64,000 nucleotides of DNA. Source: Hirsutella rhossiliensis (lineage: Eukaryota > Ascomycota > Sordariomycetes > Hypocreales > Ophiocordycipitaceae). This document shows, piece by piece, positions 11,535 through 23,065 of this stretch. Location of the stretch: assembly GCF_020360975.1 (NCBI RefSeq), contig NW_025408668.1, positions 2,666,001 to 2,730,000 of the forward strand. The letters are read 5' to 3'. The notes below the pieces were generated by a model that worked only from the letters and a program-made list of their open reading frames with translations, ran no database searches and was not told the origin of the DNA. A program made the translations under genes and the position numbers. The first letter of the stretch is position 1. Every line of letters begins with the position of its first letter.

Positions 11535-12476
11535 ATAGATATATTTACCTTCCTCTCTCTTACCTCCTCCTTCTTAGAGTATATAAAGTCGTTCGTTAAC
11601 GCTATACTAGCTATAGCCGACGACGGCTCTACTACTACCGCCCTTCTTACCCGCGCCGCTACTACCGCGCCTACCGCCGCCGCTACTACTTCCGCTATGC
11701 TAGCTACCCTTACGTCGCCCTTTAAGGTAACGACGCTATCCCCGCCGCTACCTATAACGCCCGGCCCCTTAGCCCCTATATCTATCTCCGCTACCCCTAT
11801 AAGTCTATAGTTAAGTAAGCGAAATAGACGTTTTCCGCTAACCTCTTAAAGTATAAGCGCTAGGTATAGGCCGGAGCTACTCGCGCGGCCCCCTATATAT
11901 AGTATACGTCGTAGGAGCTCCCTTACGCTAACTAAGTTAGGCGCCGCTATAGTAGTAGCTATTACTAGTATACGCGTGCCGGCCGCGCTTATAAGGTAGC
12001 GCCTCCTATCTTACTCGCTATAGTATTAGCTTAAAAGGCTAGCGCGTATAAGTAGGTATAGGGGGCTACTAAGAAGCGCCTTACCGCCGCTATAGCTACC
12101 TACTATAACCTCTACGGCTTAAAGCGCTAGAGGCTTATCCTTAAGTAAGTTCTTCCCTTACTACTCTTTTACCTTTACTACTAACTCCTTTAGTACTAGG
12201 GACACCGCTTTTATTACTTTATCAGCGGTCCCCTTAGCTATACTCGCCGCTACCGCTACTACTACCCCCGCCGCCGCTGCTAGAGCTAGCCGCCGCCCCT
12301 CTGCCCCTAGAGCTGCCGCCGCTACCGACTAGCTCGTAGGCTTAGAGGGCCGACTTAGCGCGCTAGAGAGCGCCGCCGCTACCGCTAAGGAAGAGGAAGA
12401 GGATAATAAGGATAATAATAATAATAATAGTAAGGACGAGGGTAATAATAATAAGGAATAAGCCTAAGTAGATTAA
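11535..12476 (+). pseudogene. Accessory ORF beside Gy1, antisense to it, about 313 codons
   Basis: One plus-strand frame runs for 314 triplets with only TAG/TAA interruptions. Its start is probably an ATA at 11535 that was ATG before RIP, and the true end is one of three close TAA codons (12459, 12465, 12474). The predicted protein begins IDIFTFLSLTSSFLEYIKSF. It continues with long Ala/Thr/Pro-rich parts, a basic central part with KRLARISRYRGLL, a leucine-heptad-like LVGLEGRLSALE and a very acidic/Asn tail (EEEEDNKDNNNNNSKDEG). The tail makes the plus strand the convincing strand. Its position, downstream of the Gy1 copy B chromodomain and opposite in strand, copies the Gy4 layout. I know no homologue. 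An alternative is a decayed host or unrelated element gene. Confidence 0.5.
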
Positions 12477-12567
12477 GGGCTTTACTTTAAAATAAACGCT
12501 ATTTTTATCTTTACTTATACTATCGCGCTTATATTACTATAACTACTTACTTTACTTTACTTACTTT

Positions 12568-13137
12568 TTTTAAGGTATATAAGTAATAGCGGAATTTTAG
12601 GAAATCAAGGAATTATATAAGACTACGTAATAGAGGGGAAGAAGGAGTATAAGGTAGGAATTTTAACGGAATTTATTAGTAGTATATTACTATATAGAAG
12701 AGGTGTTAAAGATAATAATTATATCTCTATCTACTAGCGGATATACTGCCTTATATAGATAATTATAGCTAAACGGAAGAACCTTTTAAGACTATATTTA
12801 GGCTGCCGTATAGCCCTAAGGCTAAGGAATTTAGTAATGCCTTAAGTATAGCTAGAAGTGTCTTAGTTCCGCTAATATTTATATTTAAAGGAGGTTAGTC
12901 GTGCCGGTATTCTTAAGAGGTCTTAGCTAGTATTCTAAGCTAGCTCTATTCCTTTGATTCCCGATTATACGATAACCGGCAGCCCGTTTAATGCATAATA
13001 ATATACAAAATAACGAGCGATTCTTACTCTATAGGATAGGATTTTATCTATAATTAATATACTACTTATTAGCTTATATAATCGGGAGAGTATATTATAG
13101 CTACTTTATTTATAGTAGGAAAACACCGTTCCTTATA
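12568..13137 (-). repeat. Solo LTR of the C1 copia family
   Basis: This 570-bp sequence aligns end to end with the C1 LTRs at 49541-50108 and 54822-55387 in the same orientation. It is flanked by a perfect 5-bp duplication ACTTT (12563-12567, 13138-13142). It is the product of LTR-LTR recombination. It is far more RIP-mutated than the C1 LTRs (for example tataagtaatagcgg versus tatgagcaaaagcgg), so it is older or was more exposed to RIP. Confidence 0.93.
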
Positions 13138-13142
13138 ACTTT

Positions 13143-15330
13143 ATAGTCCTAGCTTAGGCTATTACTAGTAGTCTACTAGTCTATTATTCTTATCTACTAG
13201 CCTATATAGGGCCTTAAACTTATCGAGGGCTATAGCTCTTATAAACTTATATATAGGTTCTTACGTAAGGTTAAGGTACCTATACTACTTAACGAGAACC
13301 TCTTAGCGTTTCCCTTAGCCTACCTTCTTTTAACGTATAGCTTATATCTCCTTAACCTTAAATTTATTATCCCCTTTTACTTTAATTATAGGCGGTTAAG
13401 TATCCGCTACTTCTTATTTAAGTAGCGGGTTAAAACCTTATATATAGCTAGTCTAGCTTCTTCTTTAGCCGCGCTAACCTATAGTTATAAAGGTCGAGCT
13501 ATACCTTATCTCTTACTATAAACTTATCTACTAGAGCCTTAGTCTTATTAGCGTACTACTCTTAATCTTATACTATAGTAGCTATCGTAGATTAATAGTA
13601 TTCTATAGTTTACTATAACTTTTATATAAATATAAAAGCGCGGCTCTTTAATAACGTGATATTATTCTACTCTATTACTACGTTAGTAGTAAATAAGATT
13701 AAAGAGGGCAGCTTAAAGCTATATATTATAAAGAAAAAGGCTATTTTAATAAAGGTTTATAGTTTACTATTTAACGCGAGCTAGGTAATAAGGAGCTACT
13801 AGTCTTAGTCTACTTAGTTATAAGCTATAACTACTTATAAGTATACCTATACTTCCTAAATAACCCTCTTAGGTCCCTTATTAGTCTATAAGTAATAGGC
13901 TATACTAAGTAGCTATATAATTTAAAGTAGCTAGTATAGGTACTACTAAAAGCAGCTAGTTTAGTTCGATCCTTTATTAATTATAATAAAGGCTAGCTAG
14001 CTATATAAGCGGGCCTAGTACTAAAGGAAGCGCTTTATATAGGCTTTTATATCTATAGACGTTATTAGCTTTAGTATTATTAATTTACTAAGTTAGTCCT
14101 TAATTACTTATATATAGAGGTTACCGCCTTTTATAAGTAAGAGGTCTATTATAAAGTCTATCTATATATATATATAGAACCGGTTAAGTACTAAAAGCTA
14201 CTTAACTAGCCCCTTAAGCTATACCTTTTAGATCTTAGTATAGCTATAGATATTATAGTTATAAAGGAAGCGATAAACGTAGTACTATAAGAAGGGCTAG
14301 TAAAAGTCCTTTATAAGGCCTACTACTATACCTTACTAGCCTAGGTAACTTACGACGCTAGAGTTATAGATAAGCTAAACTAGCCTCCCTTAGAGCTTAT
14401 TTTATTTTTCTAGCTTTAGTAGTCTATCCTTCTCCTTAGCCTTTATAGTATATACTACGCCTAGTACCTATAATCTCCCTTACTAATATAGAAACCCTTA
14501 TAGGTTAATATAATAGTCGGCTACTTATACTTTTAGCTTTAGCTTTAAATCTAAGCGTTAAGCGCTAGACTTAATAGCGCGGCGTATACTTTTATAGGTA
14601 TAGTTTAAAGACGCTATCTTATCCTATAAGCGTTAAAGGACCTTATCTTAAAATACCCTCGCCGCGCGCGCTCTTAGGCCGGTCTATCCCTCCTTACTAA
14701 ACTAAGGTAAAGGTATAAGGGAAAGTTTATTTATTAGTACCGCGCCTTCCTTTATTAAGGAAGCTCCTATATAGGTCTATAGCGCTTCTTATAGGATAAG
14801 CTATAGATCCTATGCCTTAATATCCGCTCCCGTTAGCTAGTCTTAATCCCTTTAAGAAAGCGCGTTTAAGACTATAAAGTCCTACCTTAGCTAGTACTTA
14901 ATCGAGAAGTTAAAGTATAAGAGGTACTCTACCTAGCGGGCTTACTACTCTAAGAGGTATTAGTAGGTTATAAAGTACTTAAGGTTCCTATAGTCTATAA
15001 GAACCTTAAAGCTCTTATAGCTTTAAAGCTCCGCTTACTATTATATAAGGTAGCTAATAATCGCTAATATCTCCTTATTATAAATAGCGTAATTCTACTT
15101 TATTAAGGTTAGCTTATAAGAGTAAAACGCTATTAGTTACTTCCGCTTATCTACCTCTTAGGAAAGCGTCCCTTTAAGCGCCTAGCCGCTATAGTCTACT
15201 TTAATTATTATAAACTAGTTAAAGTCCTATTAAAGTAGTACTAAGGCTTATAAGAATAGGTCCTTAAGCGTAAAGAACGCTCCCTCTTATATAGGTCCTT
15301 AATAAAAAGCGGTCTTCTTCTTAGTATTCT
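13143..15330 (-). pseudogene. pol: Gy1 copy B: RNase H, integrase and chromodomain (RIP-damaged)
   Basis: The reverse strand first repeats the RNase H block of 1-847 (here about 14560-15330). It then gives an integrase (about 14540-13450) with an SIDFIIDL catalytic-core start near 14150 and a DRGSN-type second-Asp block near 13990. It ends in a chromodomain (about 13400-13215) whose frame is NKFKVKEI...VLVK-YRYLNLT-EPIY, clearly the family pattern EVEEI...VKWxGYxxPTWEP. This supplies the C-terminal part of Gy1 that copy A has outside the window. The copy ends near 13143, directly against the ACTTT duplication of the solo LTR. It is broken by TAG/TAA throughout. Confidence 0.8.
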
Positions 15331-16712
15331 TATTTAAGGGTATTATTATTATTATTAAGATTATACTAGTAACCTATCTAAAGGTATCTAGAACTTCGAC
15401 GTTAAATAAGAGGGAAAAACTAAAGTGCTTAGAGGAAAACCCTCCCTTCTTTCGTAGCTAGTCCGCCCTTATACCGGGTCGCGGTTATAATATATAGGAA
15501 TCTTACGCCGGCTATCTTAGGTATCGTTATAGTTAGTCGGAATCGTATTAGCCCCGCTATAAAATAACCTTAGAAAGTAACTCCTTTACGTATACGGGGT
15601 ATATAGCGTTAATCGGTAGTATAAGCGTTTTTTAGTTAACGGTTAATAGTTAATTATATAATTATCTCCGACCTTATCTGTAAAAAGGTATGAGCAATAA
15701 GCGCAGAATCGGGTAATCGATGACGTAAGCGGAAAGATCGGTCGAAGGAGTATAGGGTAGGATTTCGTCTGGAATTTATAACGAGCATATAAGGGGCTGA
15801 ATAATATATTGAAAGAATAGCGTTGCAAAAGATGCTTGTGTGCTTTCTCTTTTTTTCTACTACTCCCAGGGAAATCCTTCGTCTTTTATAGACCATTGCT
15901 CGCCCACTAGTAGACCAATTAGTCAGCTTTCTAGCACATTCTATAGTGCTTAAAAGCTCTATCTATAGCGGATATCTTCGGAACCGCTAGGCCAAAATAG
16001 GCAATAGGGTATCCGTTCTGCTCGTAATTGACTTATGCATTTTATGCATATTTTTGTTTGTAAGGATAGGCTTATCCTAACCCGCTTTTCCTAGAGGAAG
16101 GTATAGATATCTAGTAGAAGTCTTTGTCTTTTAAGGGTTATTCCCTTAGACTGTATTATAGAGCCTCTTTTTACTAGCTTATTCTATAAAGCCTCCCTAT
16201 GCCTGTTATTTCTTTATAACAGTAAAATAGGAATATAAGGGTATATTCTTATATTATCCTATAACGATATCTTCCTAGGCTCTGCCTTATTTTTCCGCCG
16301 TAAGGCTTAGCGGGCTATTTTTATTAATGCCGGCCTTTAGCTAGGCCGGTAGTCGGGTTATCGCACTAGCTTCGCGCCGTACTTATTAAGTTACTAGTAT
16401 CGGCCCTAGGTTTTTATTTTCCCGGTCGGGGGGCCCGGACCGGGGTTAGGGGGAGGTCCTAATAAATTCGTCGCTAGGTCTAGGTAGGCGAGGTCCGGGC
16501 CGGCCTACTTATAGCGGGGCTAGACTGCTAGTATATTTATAAGCGCTTCTAGAAGCGCTAATTAGCTAATTAATAAGTAGGTTAGCGTAGTCTACTAGTC
16601 CGACTAAAAATTAATCGTGCCCTCGGCTAGATTTAAACTAACTCTAGCGTTATAGCTAGTAGGCTTCCTAGGTATATAACTACTATACTATAAGGGACGT
16701 TTAAGGGTATTA
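15331..16712 (-). mobile_element. Chimeric LINE-like insertion a, with long target duplication
   Basis: The inserted body (15347-16696) is bracketed by a 16-bp duplication, TATTTAAGGGTATTAT on the left and CGTTTAAGGGTATTAT on the right. The uninterrupted sequence is seen at 776-796 in Gy1 copy A. The left end carries a (TTA)n tract, so on the minus strand the insert ends in (TAA)n. Long duplications and a simple 3' tail indicate target-primed reverse transcription. About 200 bp next to that tail match insertion b (21688-23056), while the remaining 1.1 kb are unrelated to b. No intact coding region is seen. It resembles the published MINE chimeras of Magnaporthe in construction, not necessarily in sequence. 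Confidence 0.7.
15660..16340. other. Island without RIP signature
   Basis: CpA and TpG are common here (for example tatgagcaataagcgcagaa, gcttgtgtgc, ttatgcattttatgcata), in sharp contrast to both flanks. RIP acts on duplicated DNA, so this part of insertion a was probably single-copy when RIP occurred. Short minus-strand frames of 61 and 80 codons exist but lack any recognisable domain, and I do not call them genes. A pyrimidine tract followed by CAG (about 15841-15870) could be a splice acceptor remnant on the plus strand. Confidence 0.6.
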
Positions 16713-18348
16713 TAATATAGGAGAAGCCCTTAATAAATATCTTATAATAGTTCGCGAACCTAAGGAAGCTCTATACGCCTATCTACGTAGTTAGGGCCGC
16801 TTAGTCTTAGATCGCTTAGACTTTTATAAGGTCCGCCTATATACCTATACCTATATAGATAATAAAGCTAAGGTACTTAACCTTCTTAACCTTAAATTCG
16901 TATTTATTTAAGTTAAAGTAGAGCTTATAAAGTTAAAAGCGCTTTAAGATACTTTATACTTTTTATATATAGTCTTTATAAGAGCCGCTTATATAGATAA
17001 GGATATTATTTATAAATATAAAGGCAAACTTATTAAGAAAGTCCTTAAGTATATTATTAATATAATACTTAAAGGTAGTAGGCGCTCCTAAGAAGCTAAA
17101 GGGCGTTATAAGCTACTTAAATAAGCTATAGTATATATAAAACGCTATCTTTTACTTATTACCTTTTAAGATCTATACCTTATAAAACGCTTACTTTATA
17201 TCTAGCTTTATAAACTACTTTACTTTTAAGAGGTTATAAAGTATATCTAAGATTAAGGGTAAGAGGTAGTAGTCTAGCTTTATAACTACGTTTAAAGCCT
17301 TATAGTTATAATAAAACTATATCTTACTTCCTAGCTTATATATAAATAAGACTAGCGCTCTTACTTTAGGGCTACTTACTTAAATAAAACCCTTATCTAA
17401 GAGGTCCCTTAGCATCTTCTTTAGTACTAGTAGCTCCGCGTATAATATACTATATAGTAGCTTAAATAGTATAGGTAGTTCCTACCCCTTTTTATTAGTA
17501 CGGAGTATAACCTTATAGTCTACCCTTAGCTTATATAGGTTAAGCTTATTTACTTCCTAGGACTTAAATAATAGTAGAAGGTTATAAAAGCGCTTTAATA
17601 TCTATTAATATAGCTTAGAGGGCGACTTTAGCTTCTTTATTTAAAGGGCCTTATTAATTTCCGCTAAGCTAACTATATAAACCGCTATATTAGCCGCTAC
17701 TTAACCTTCCTCTTACTTTAACTATTATATAGTTCTTATAAAGATAAAGGTAAGGACTTCTTATACTAAGTATAAAGCTTATAAGCTTAGTCTTATACTT
17801 ATAAAATAATCGTTATAGCGGACCTAACGTTATATAGGCTTAAACTATAGCTTCTTTTAATATAAAATTAAGTATAACTTTATATATAATAACTAAGGTT
17901 TCCTAAGAATTAAGGGAAACTTTAGTTAAGGGATTATATAGGCTATAATAAGCTTATAGTAGCCGTCGACGTTTATAGCTAGCTATATAATACCCTTAAT
18001 CTTTATACCTTCTATTACGCTTAAGGCGCCCTTTACTTACTTTAAGATAATCCTATTTACTAGTACTTATATTTCTTATATAAGCGCTTCGTTAACTATA
18101 GTATAGTACTAGTAGCCCTTATTTATAAGGGCGGCGATAGGTAAGGAGTTATTACTTATAACTTATATTAAAGTAAGCTCCTTTTTTATATAGGCGGATA
18201 ACTCCTCCTTCTTTTTTACTAGTACTAGTAATTAAGGCTTTAAAGCCTATCTTTACTCTAGAGCTACTTTTTTTCCTCTAGGCCTAAGGGAGTAGAGTCC
18301 TCCTTATCGTCTAAGGTAAAGAGCGGTTTTATCTTCGCTACTTAAACT
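16697..18348 (-). pseudogene. pol: Gy1 copy B: reverse transcriptase and protease (heavily RIP-damaged)
   Basis: This aligns with 8606-10200 of copy A at roughly 85-90 percent by eye. The RT catalytic motif is now YINNIL-like near 17000. It is richer in TpA than copy A. Its upstream continuation (rest of protease and gag) is cut off at 18348, where the LTR of X copy 2 begins. The last five bases, AAACT (18344-18348), are the expected target-duplication half (copy A has GAACT at the same place). The other half is not in the window. Confidence 0.8.
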
Positions 18349-18825
18349 TATTATAAAGTATAGCTTAATTTCGTAGTTCTTAGAAATATCCCTTAGTAAG
18401 AGGGACCTAGGAAGCTAAAAAACCGGTTTAAAAGAAAGAGATAAGAAGAGGTATAGAGAGGAAGGTAGGGGTATAAGGGGATATAAGAGTAGCGATAGCT
18501 TCTTATAGAGGTAGTAGGAGAAAAGATAGATATACTAGTAACAGCTAGAAAAGAAAGGAAAAACTACTAAAAAGCTTAGTAGTTATAAGGATAATAGTAG
18601 CTTCTTTAAGTAGGATCTTTTTTATTAATTAAGATACTAGATAGGTATAAAGAGGGGCGTTAAATAAAAGAAAGAAGGATAATTAAGGTAATATAATAAT
18701 TACTCCCTTACTATAATTACTACCCTTATAAGAATTAAATAACTTTGCCTTACCTATTTAACCCTCTACTTTTAATTTTACCTTTATATATTTTATATAT
18801 ACTTCTTATATCTCTCTTTATAAGA
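18349..18825 (+). repeat. X copy 2, 5' LTR
   Basis: This 477-bp LTR is homologous to 40230-40705 and 46113-46588. Its start reads TATTATAAAGTA, the RIP product of TGTCGCGAAGCG as judged from copy 1. It lies inside Gy1 copy B. Confidence 0.88.
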
Positions 18826-18840
18826 GTTATAAGCCTAGGA
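18826..18840 (+). other. X copy 2 primer-binding site (decayed)
   Basis: GTTATAAGCCTAGGA directly after the LTR is the RIP-altered form of a sequence complementary to the anticodon arm of initiator tRNA-Met. See the copies at 40706 and 54808. Confidence 0.6.
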
Positions 18841-18929
18841 GGAATAGAATTCTTATACCTTCTAGCTACTATAAAAGGTACCTTTCTTATATCCCTTATA
18901 GCTCCCTTTTACCCCTATTACTAAAAAGG

Positions 18930-19697
18930 CCGATTTATAACTAACTTTTCTACCTTTTATCTATAATAATATTAAAAAACGATTCCTTTACCGCTATTAT
19001 AGTCTATAAGATAATTCTTATTAAGCCCTAAGATTAAGATAAGTAGGTAAAAGAGCTACGGGCTTATATAGATAAGACTATCTATAATTTAGTCTTCTTT
19101 AATAAGTAGGACTCTCTTAAGCCCCCTCTTTATCCTAAGGTAACGGAATTTATAAAGGGAGCTTCCCTTTTCTCTAAGCTAACTTCTATATAATAAAGAG
19201 CTTTTTCTACTACCTTAGGTAACTATAAGAGTTACTATAAGGAATATATTTACGAGATAAAGCTACTAACTACTATATATATAGCTATAATAGAATCCGT
19301 TAATACTATAAAGCTAATCTCTTTTTAAGAGGAAGAGACCCTTAGGTAGTAGCTTTTAAAGCTTAAGACCTTAATAGCTCCCTTAAGGGGCTATATAACT
19401 AACTATATTAAGAAGACCTATATAGCCTACCTAAGAGCCTTTTCTACTAAGAACCTTCTAGCCTCTTTATAGCTAGCTAAGTAAGAAGAAATCCTTAAGG
19501 AAGCTAACTAATATATCCTAATAAAAGCTCTTTCTAGCTAGTAGCTATAGGATATATCTCTACTAATAAAGCCTATTAATAACGGTTACTTAACTATCTT
19601 TTAAGAAGCTAGCTAAGAACTAAATAAAGAGGCTACTAAAGTATAATAATAAGTAGTCTTATTCCTTTATAGCTAGTATTCGACCTAGATAGCTCGA
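18930..19697 (+). pseudogene. gag: X copy 2 gag, first part (RIP-damaged)
   Basis: This is homologous to 40820-41574 in X copy 1. It includes an RAFSTTLGNYKSYYKEYIYE-like helix (about 19200-19250). Relative to copy 1, many more Gln/Trp codons have become TAG/TAA. The frame is cut at 19697 by insertion of G2 and resumes at 28955. No enzymatic motif lies in this part. Confidence 0.6.
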
Positions 19698-19702
19698 CCT
19701 AC

Positions 19703-20184
19703 TATTACGACTATAGTCTAGCGAACCGCGGGGGACTAGTATATATTACGAGGATATATAATATAGGGAGTAAGGAATATTAAATAGACCGACGGGCTAA
19801 TTAAGTTTAGAGTAATAGGTTACTTAAGTACTTTAACGCTCTATAGCTAGGATCGTAGGATCGCTCTAGCGCTCTAGCGCTCTTAGGCGACGAGATTACC
19901 TAGTACTCCTAGCGATCTAAGGAAGCTCTTAAGATATATAAGGAAGGAATAGAACACTCCTTTAAATAGATAGCTTAATAGCTTTTAATATAATTATTAC
20001 GATCTTTATTATAATCTTATCTTTAATTTCGATTACTTAATTACTTAGTTATAGTCTATAGTCTATAACCTCTAACTTATTACTAACGTAGTATACTTAT
20101 TATTACTTAGACCACGCTTTATTATATCTACTAATATAAACCCCTTAATAGGTTTATCCCTTAAGAATAATACTAGTTATTATA
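19703..20184 (+). repeat. G2 5' LTR
   Basis: It starts TATTACGACTATAG and ends AGTTATTATA (the partner ends AGTCGTTATA), which fits TG...CA after RIP. It pairs with 28468-28949 over 482 bp with transition-type differences. Confidence 0.92.
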
Positions 20185-20349
20185 TATTAAAAGCTCTTAT
20201 TTAAAATAATACCGCGTTACTTTAAGTAATATTATAACTATTAATATACCTATATAGTAAGCTAGATTAACTAACTCTAGAGCTACTATATCGCCTTAGG
20301 ATATAATACGCGAGATTATTACCCTTTAATATAAGGTATAGTTACTTAG

Positions 20350-21687
20350 GAATAAAGAAAGTAACGGATAAGTTAGGGACCTTAAAGAAGTAGTTAAACT
20401 AAAATAGTTAGGACTATTCGATAGTACTTATAGTACGCTTTAAGACTTTCTTACCTAACTTAAGGCCTATTATTAGTTTTACCTTACTAAACTCTTAGAC
20501 CTAGTCGAAAAGGTACTTTATATAGGAAATTATTTATCTAGAATAATACTCGCTTAGTTTAGACCTATTATAAGGCATTGTCTTAATAACTAACTAGCGC
20601 GACGAGATAATAAGATAGATAAAGTCTTTACTAGTTTCTAAGGATTTAAAGAAGCTATTATAAAGGTATTTAAAATAACTAACGAGGAATAAGAAGCTAA
20701 ATAGAAACTTTAAGAACTTTAATAAAGGATCTTAGTATTAAATTATACTATAAAGTTCTATTAAATTACCTTAAAACTTAATTAAGACAACGAACCTCTT
20801 ATATTACGATTCTACGATAGGCTTAAAGAAGAAGTTAAGGACGAGCTTTATAAGGAAAATCGACCTAATAACCTCTTAGACTATATTACTATAGTAGTAT
20901 AAATCGACGATAGATAGTATACGTAATACTAAGAAAAGAAATAAAGAAGAGGAAACTAAAACCCTTTTTATAAGAATAACTTTAACTAACGCGCTAACTA
21001 TAAAAAAAAGCGCGAAACTCTTATTACCTATGCCTATATAACTAACCTAGGTAAGATAGACCTAAACGTAATATAAAAAAATAAAGGAAAGTATTTTAAC
21101 TATAGGAAACTTAAATATTACTTTAAAGAATATAAATAACCTTATAAGGAAAAGAAAATATACTAGGTATAAGCCCTAGAAGGTAAGAAATACCTAAACG
21201 CTATTAATAGATAAAAACTAAAGTATAAACTCCTTAGTTAAACTATATACTATAACGACGAATATATAGTATACTTAAGCGATAAGAACGGTACTAAATA
21301 GTTCTTAAAGCTACTAAAGAAAACCCTTATAATAATATAATAAAGGGATCTTAAAATATAGAAATAAGTTAAATTTATAGAACCGGAATACCCTTATTTT
21401 AAAAGAGTCTCTTAAGACTAAATTAAAAAGAATAGTAAACGATTCTAAGAAGATATATAAAATAAAAATCGATAATAATAATAGGTGGTCTATAAATAAT
21501 ATAATAAAGAAGATATAAACGTAGCCCTTATACTTACGAAACTTAGATAATAACTTAAAGAGGAATAATAAAGTATTAATAATATAAGCTCTAAAAAATA
21601 AGAAATACTTAGAGAAATAAAAGATAAAAACGAACTTATACTACTACCCTTATTATTAAGGGAAAATACTATAATTAAAGAATATAT
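20350..21687 (+). pseudogene. gag: G2 gag with zinc knuckle (RIP-damaged)
   Basis: The plus-strand frame reads a retrotransposon capsid of the Ty3 type: FDSTYSTL-DFLTQLKAYY near 20430-20480 and the conserved QFxDRLKEEVKDEL-like segment now LRFYDRLKEEVKDELYKE (about 20800-20860). It is followed by a CCHC knuckle now reading CFNYRKLKYYFKEY (about 21093-21134), where C2 and C4 became Tyr and Gly/His changed by RIP. Downstream is a Lys-rich linker. The frame runs into insertion b at 21688. The start codon is unclear. Confidence 0.7.
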
Positions 21688-23056
21688 TATTATTATTAAG
21701 ATTACGCTAAGGACCTAGCTAAAGGTATCTAGAACTTTAATATTAAATAGGAGGGAAAAACTAAAGTACCTTAGGGAAAACCCTCCCCTCTTTTAGTATA
21801 GGTTCGCCTTAAACGAGGTTATAGTAGTAATACGTAGGAAATTTATACCGGCTACCGCGGGCTCCTCCCGCGCTATCGTATCTCGGCACGGGCCCTCTTA
21901 GGCTATAGCCGCTACTATCTCGAGCGGCCGCGGCCCGGGCTCGCTAGCCCGGGCCTAAGGTTATAGGCAGTAGTCTCTCTCCGGGGGCCTAACTCGCGGG
22001 CGCCTCTATTTACTATAGCTCCCGCGTCGTAGCCGCGTAGCCGCGGTCGCGTCGGCTTATTAGTCCGTTAGTTAGTAGGGCAGGTAATATCTAGTTACCG
22101 GGCCGGGCGCTAGTATAGGTCGCTCCTAGGTAGGGCCGGCTAATCGAAATTCGGTCGGCCGGCTCCGCTAATCGTAAATCGGTTCCTATCTAGCTACGCG
22201 ACTTCCCGAGGGCGCGGCGGCCCGTATTTACCTTCTATCTCGTAGTTACTAATTACGCGCGCCCGCGCCTATATACCTACCTCCCCCGGTTCTATATATG
22301 CCTCCTCTTATCTCTTTATTATCTATCTCTTTTATAGGCCTAACTACTACCTCGCCCGCCTTATTTCTATAACTCCGGGTCTCCTTAGCACTATATCTAG
22401 TTCGCTTATTGCCGCGTTATAATATCTAACTAAGAAGCTAACTTAGGTAGTAGCGGCTCGCTTTCTCTAAAACCCCCTCCTTATAAGAAAGTTACTATAG
22501 TAGCGGGATCGGAGCGCTCTATTCTATATTTTACGTATATTAAGCGTCTTACTAGTAAGCTTACCTATAAGTCCTTTACTAGCTATTAGAACTAGTCTTA
22601 TAAGTATTAATCCTAGCTTTATCCTAGGTCGGTCCTACCTCTAGTATTTTTAGCTAACTTTAATAGCTATAAAGGCTAAAGCGTATATTACTTACGCCGA
22701 CTTTAACTAGTCTTATTACTAAGTAAGTAACCCCTTCCCGCTATAGTGCTATCTAAGTTCGGTGCTAATTTATATTCTAGATTACCTCCGAGTGCGAGGA
22801 GGCCGCTCGTGCCCTCTACTAGGTATAGTCCGAGGTTAATAGCCCTTCCCTTATTAAGGGTTCGGTATAAGAGCGCCTTTATCGCGCTACTCTAGAAACT
22901 CGTATTCGCGCTAGTCGGAAGGCCCCCGCCGCTAAGGGTAAGGGCGCGTTAAGCGAGTCTGCCCCTAGTCCGGCTACGGTCGCTAAGAATATTAAGACGC
23001 TCGCGTCGGCTTTTACCTATTTCGTAGACGATACCTACTATATATATAAGTATTAG
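21688..23056 (-). mobile_element. Chimeric LINE-like insertion b
   Basis: It is inserted in G2 and flanked by AGAATATAT (21679-21687) and AGAATATAC (23057-23065). The left edge carries (TTA)n, i.e. a (TAA)n tail on the minus strand, followed by about 200 bp shared with insertion a (ggtatctagaacttt..., the gggaaaaccctccc palindrome-like block, and a ccggcta block). The rest is GC-rich and different from a. From about 22790 to 23040 a plus-strand frame with few stops reads SEVNSPSLIKGSV and ETRIRASRKAPAAKGKGA, and the opposite strand is also fairly open, so strand and identity are unresolved. No known domain was recognised. Confidence 0.6.
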
Positions 23057-23065
23057 AGAATATAC

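Noticed and set aside
12395..12455. AAT-type microsatellite as an independent repeat
   Set aside because: It is explained as the codon run for the Asn/Asp-rich acidic tail of the accessory frame at 11535-12476.
15643..15896. Overlapping 61- and 80-codon minus-strand frames
   Set aside because: They sit in the RIP-free island, where open frames of this size occur by chance; no domain, codon pattern or conserved copy supports them.
22280..23040. Functional gene within insertion b
   Set aside because: Both strands are similarly open and both carry TAG/TAA codons, so a gene call is not justified.
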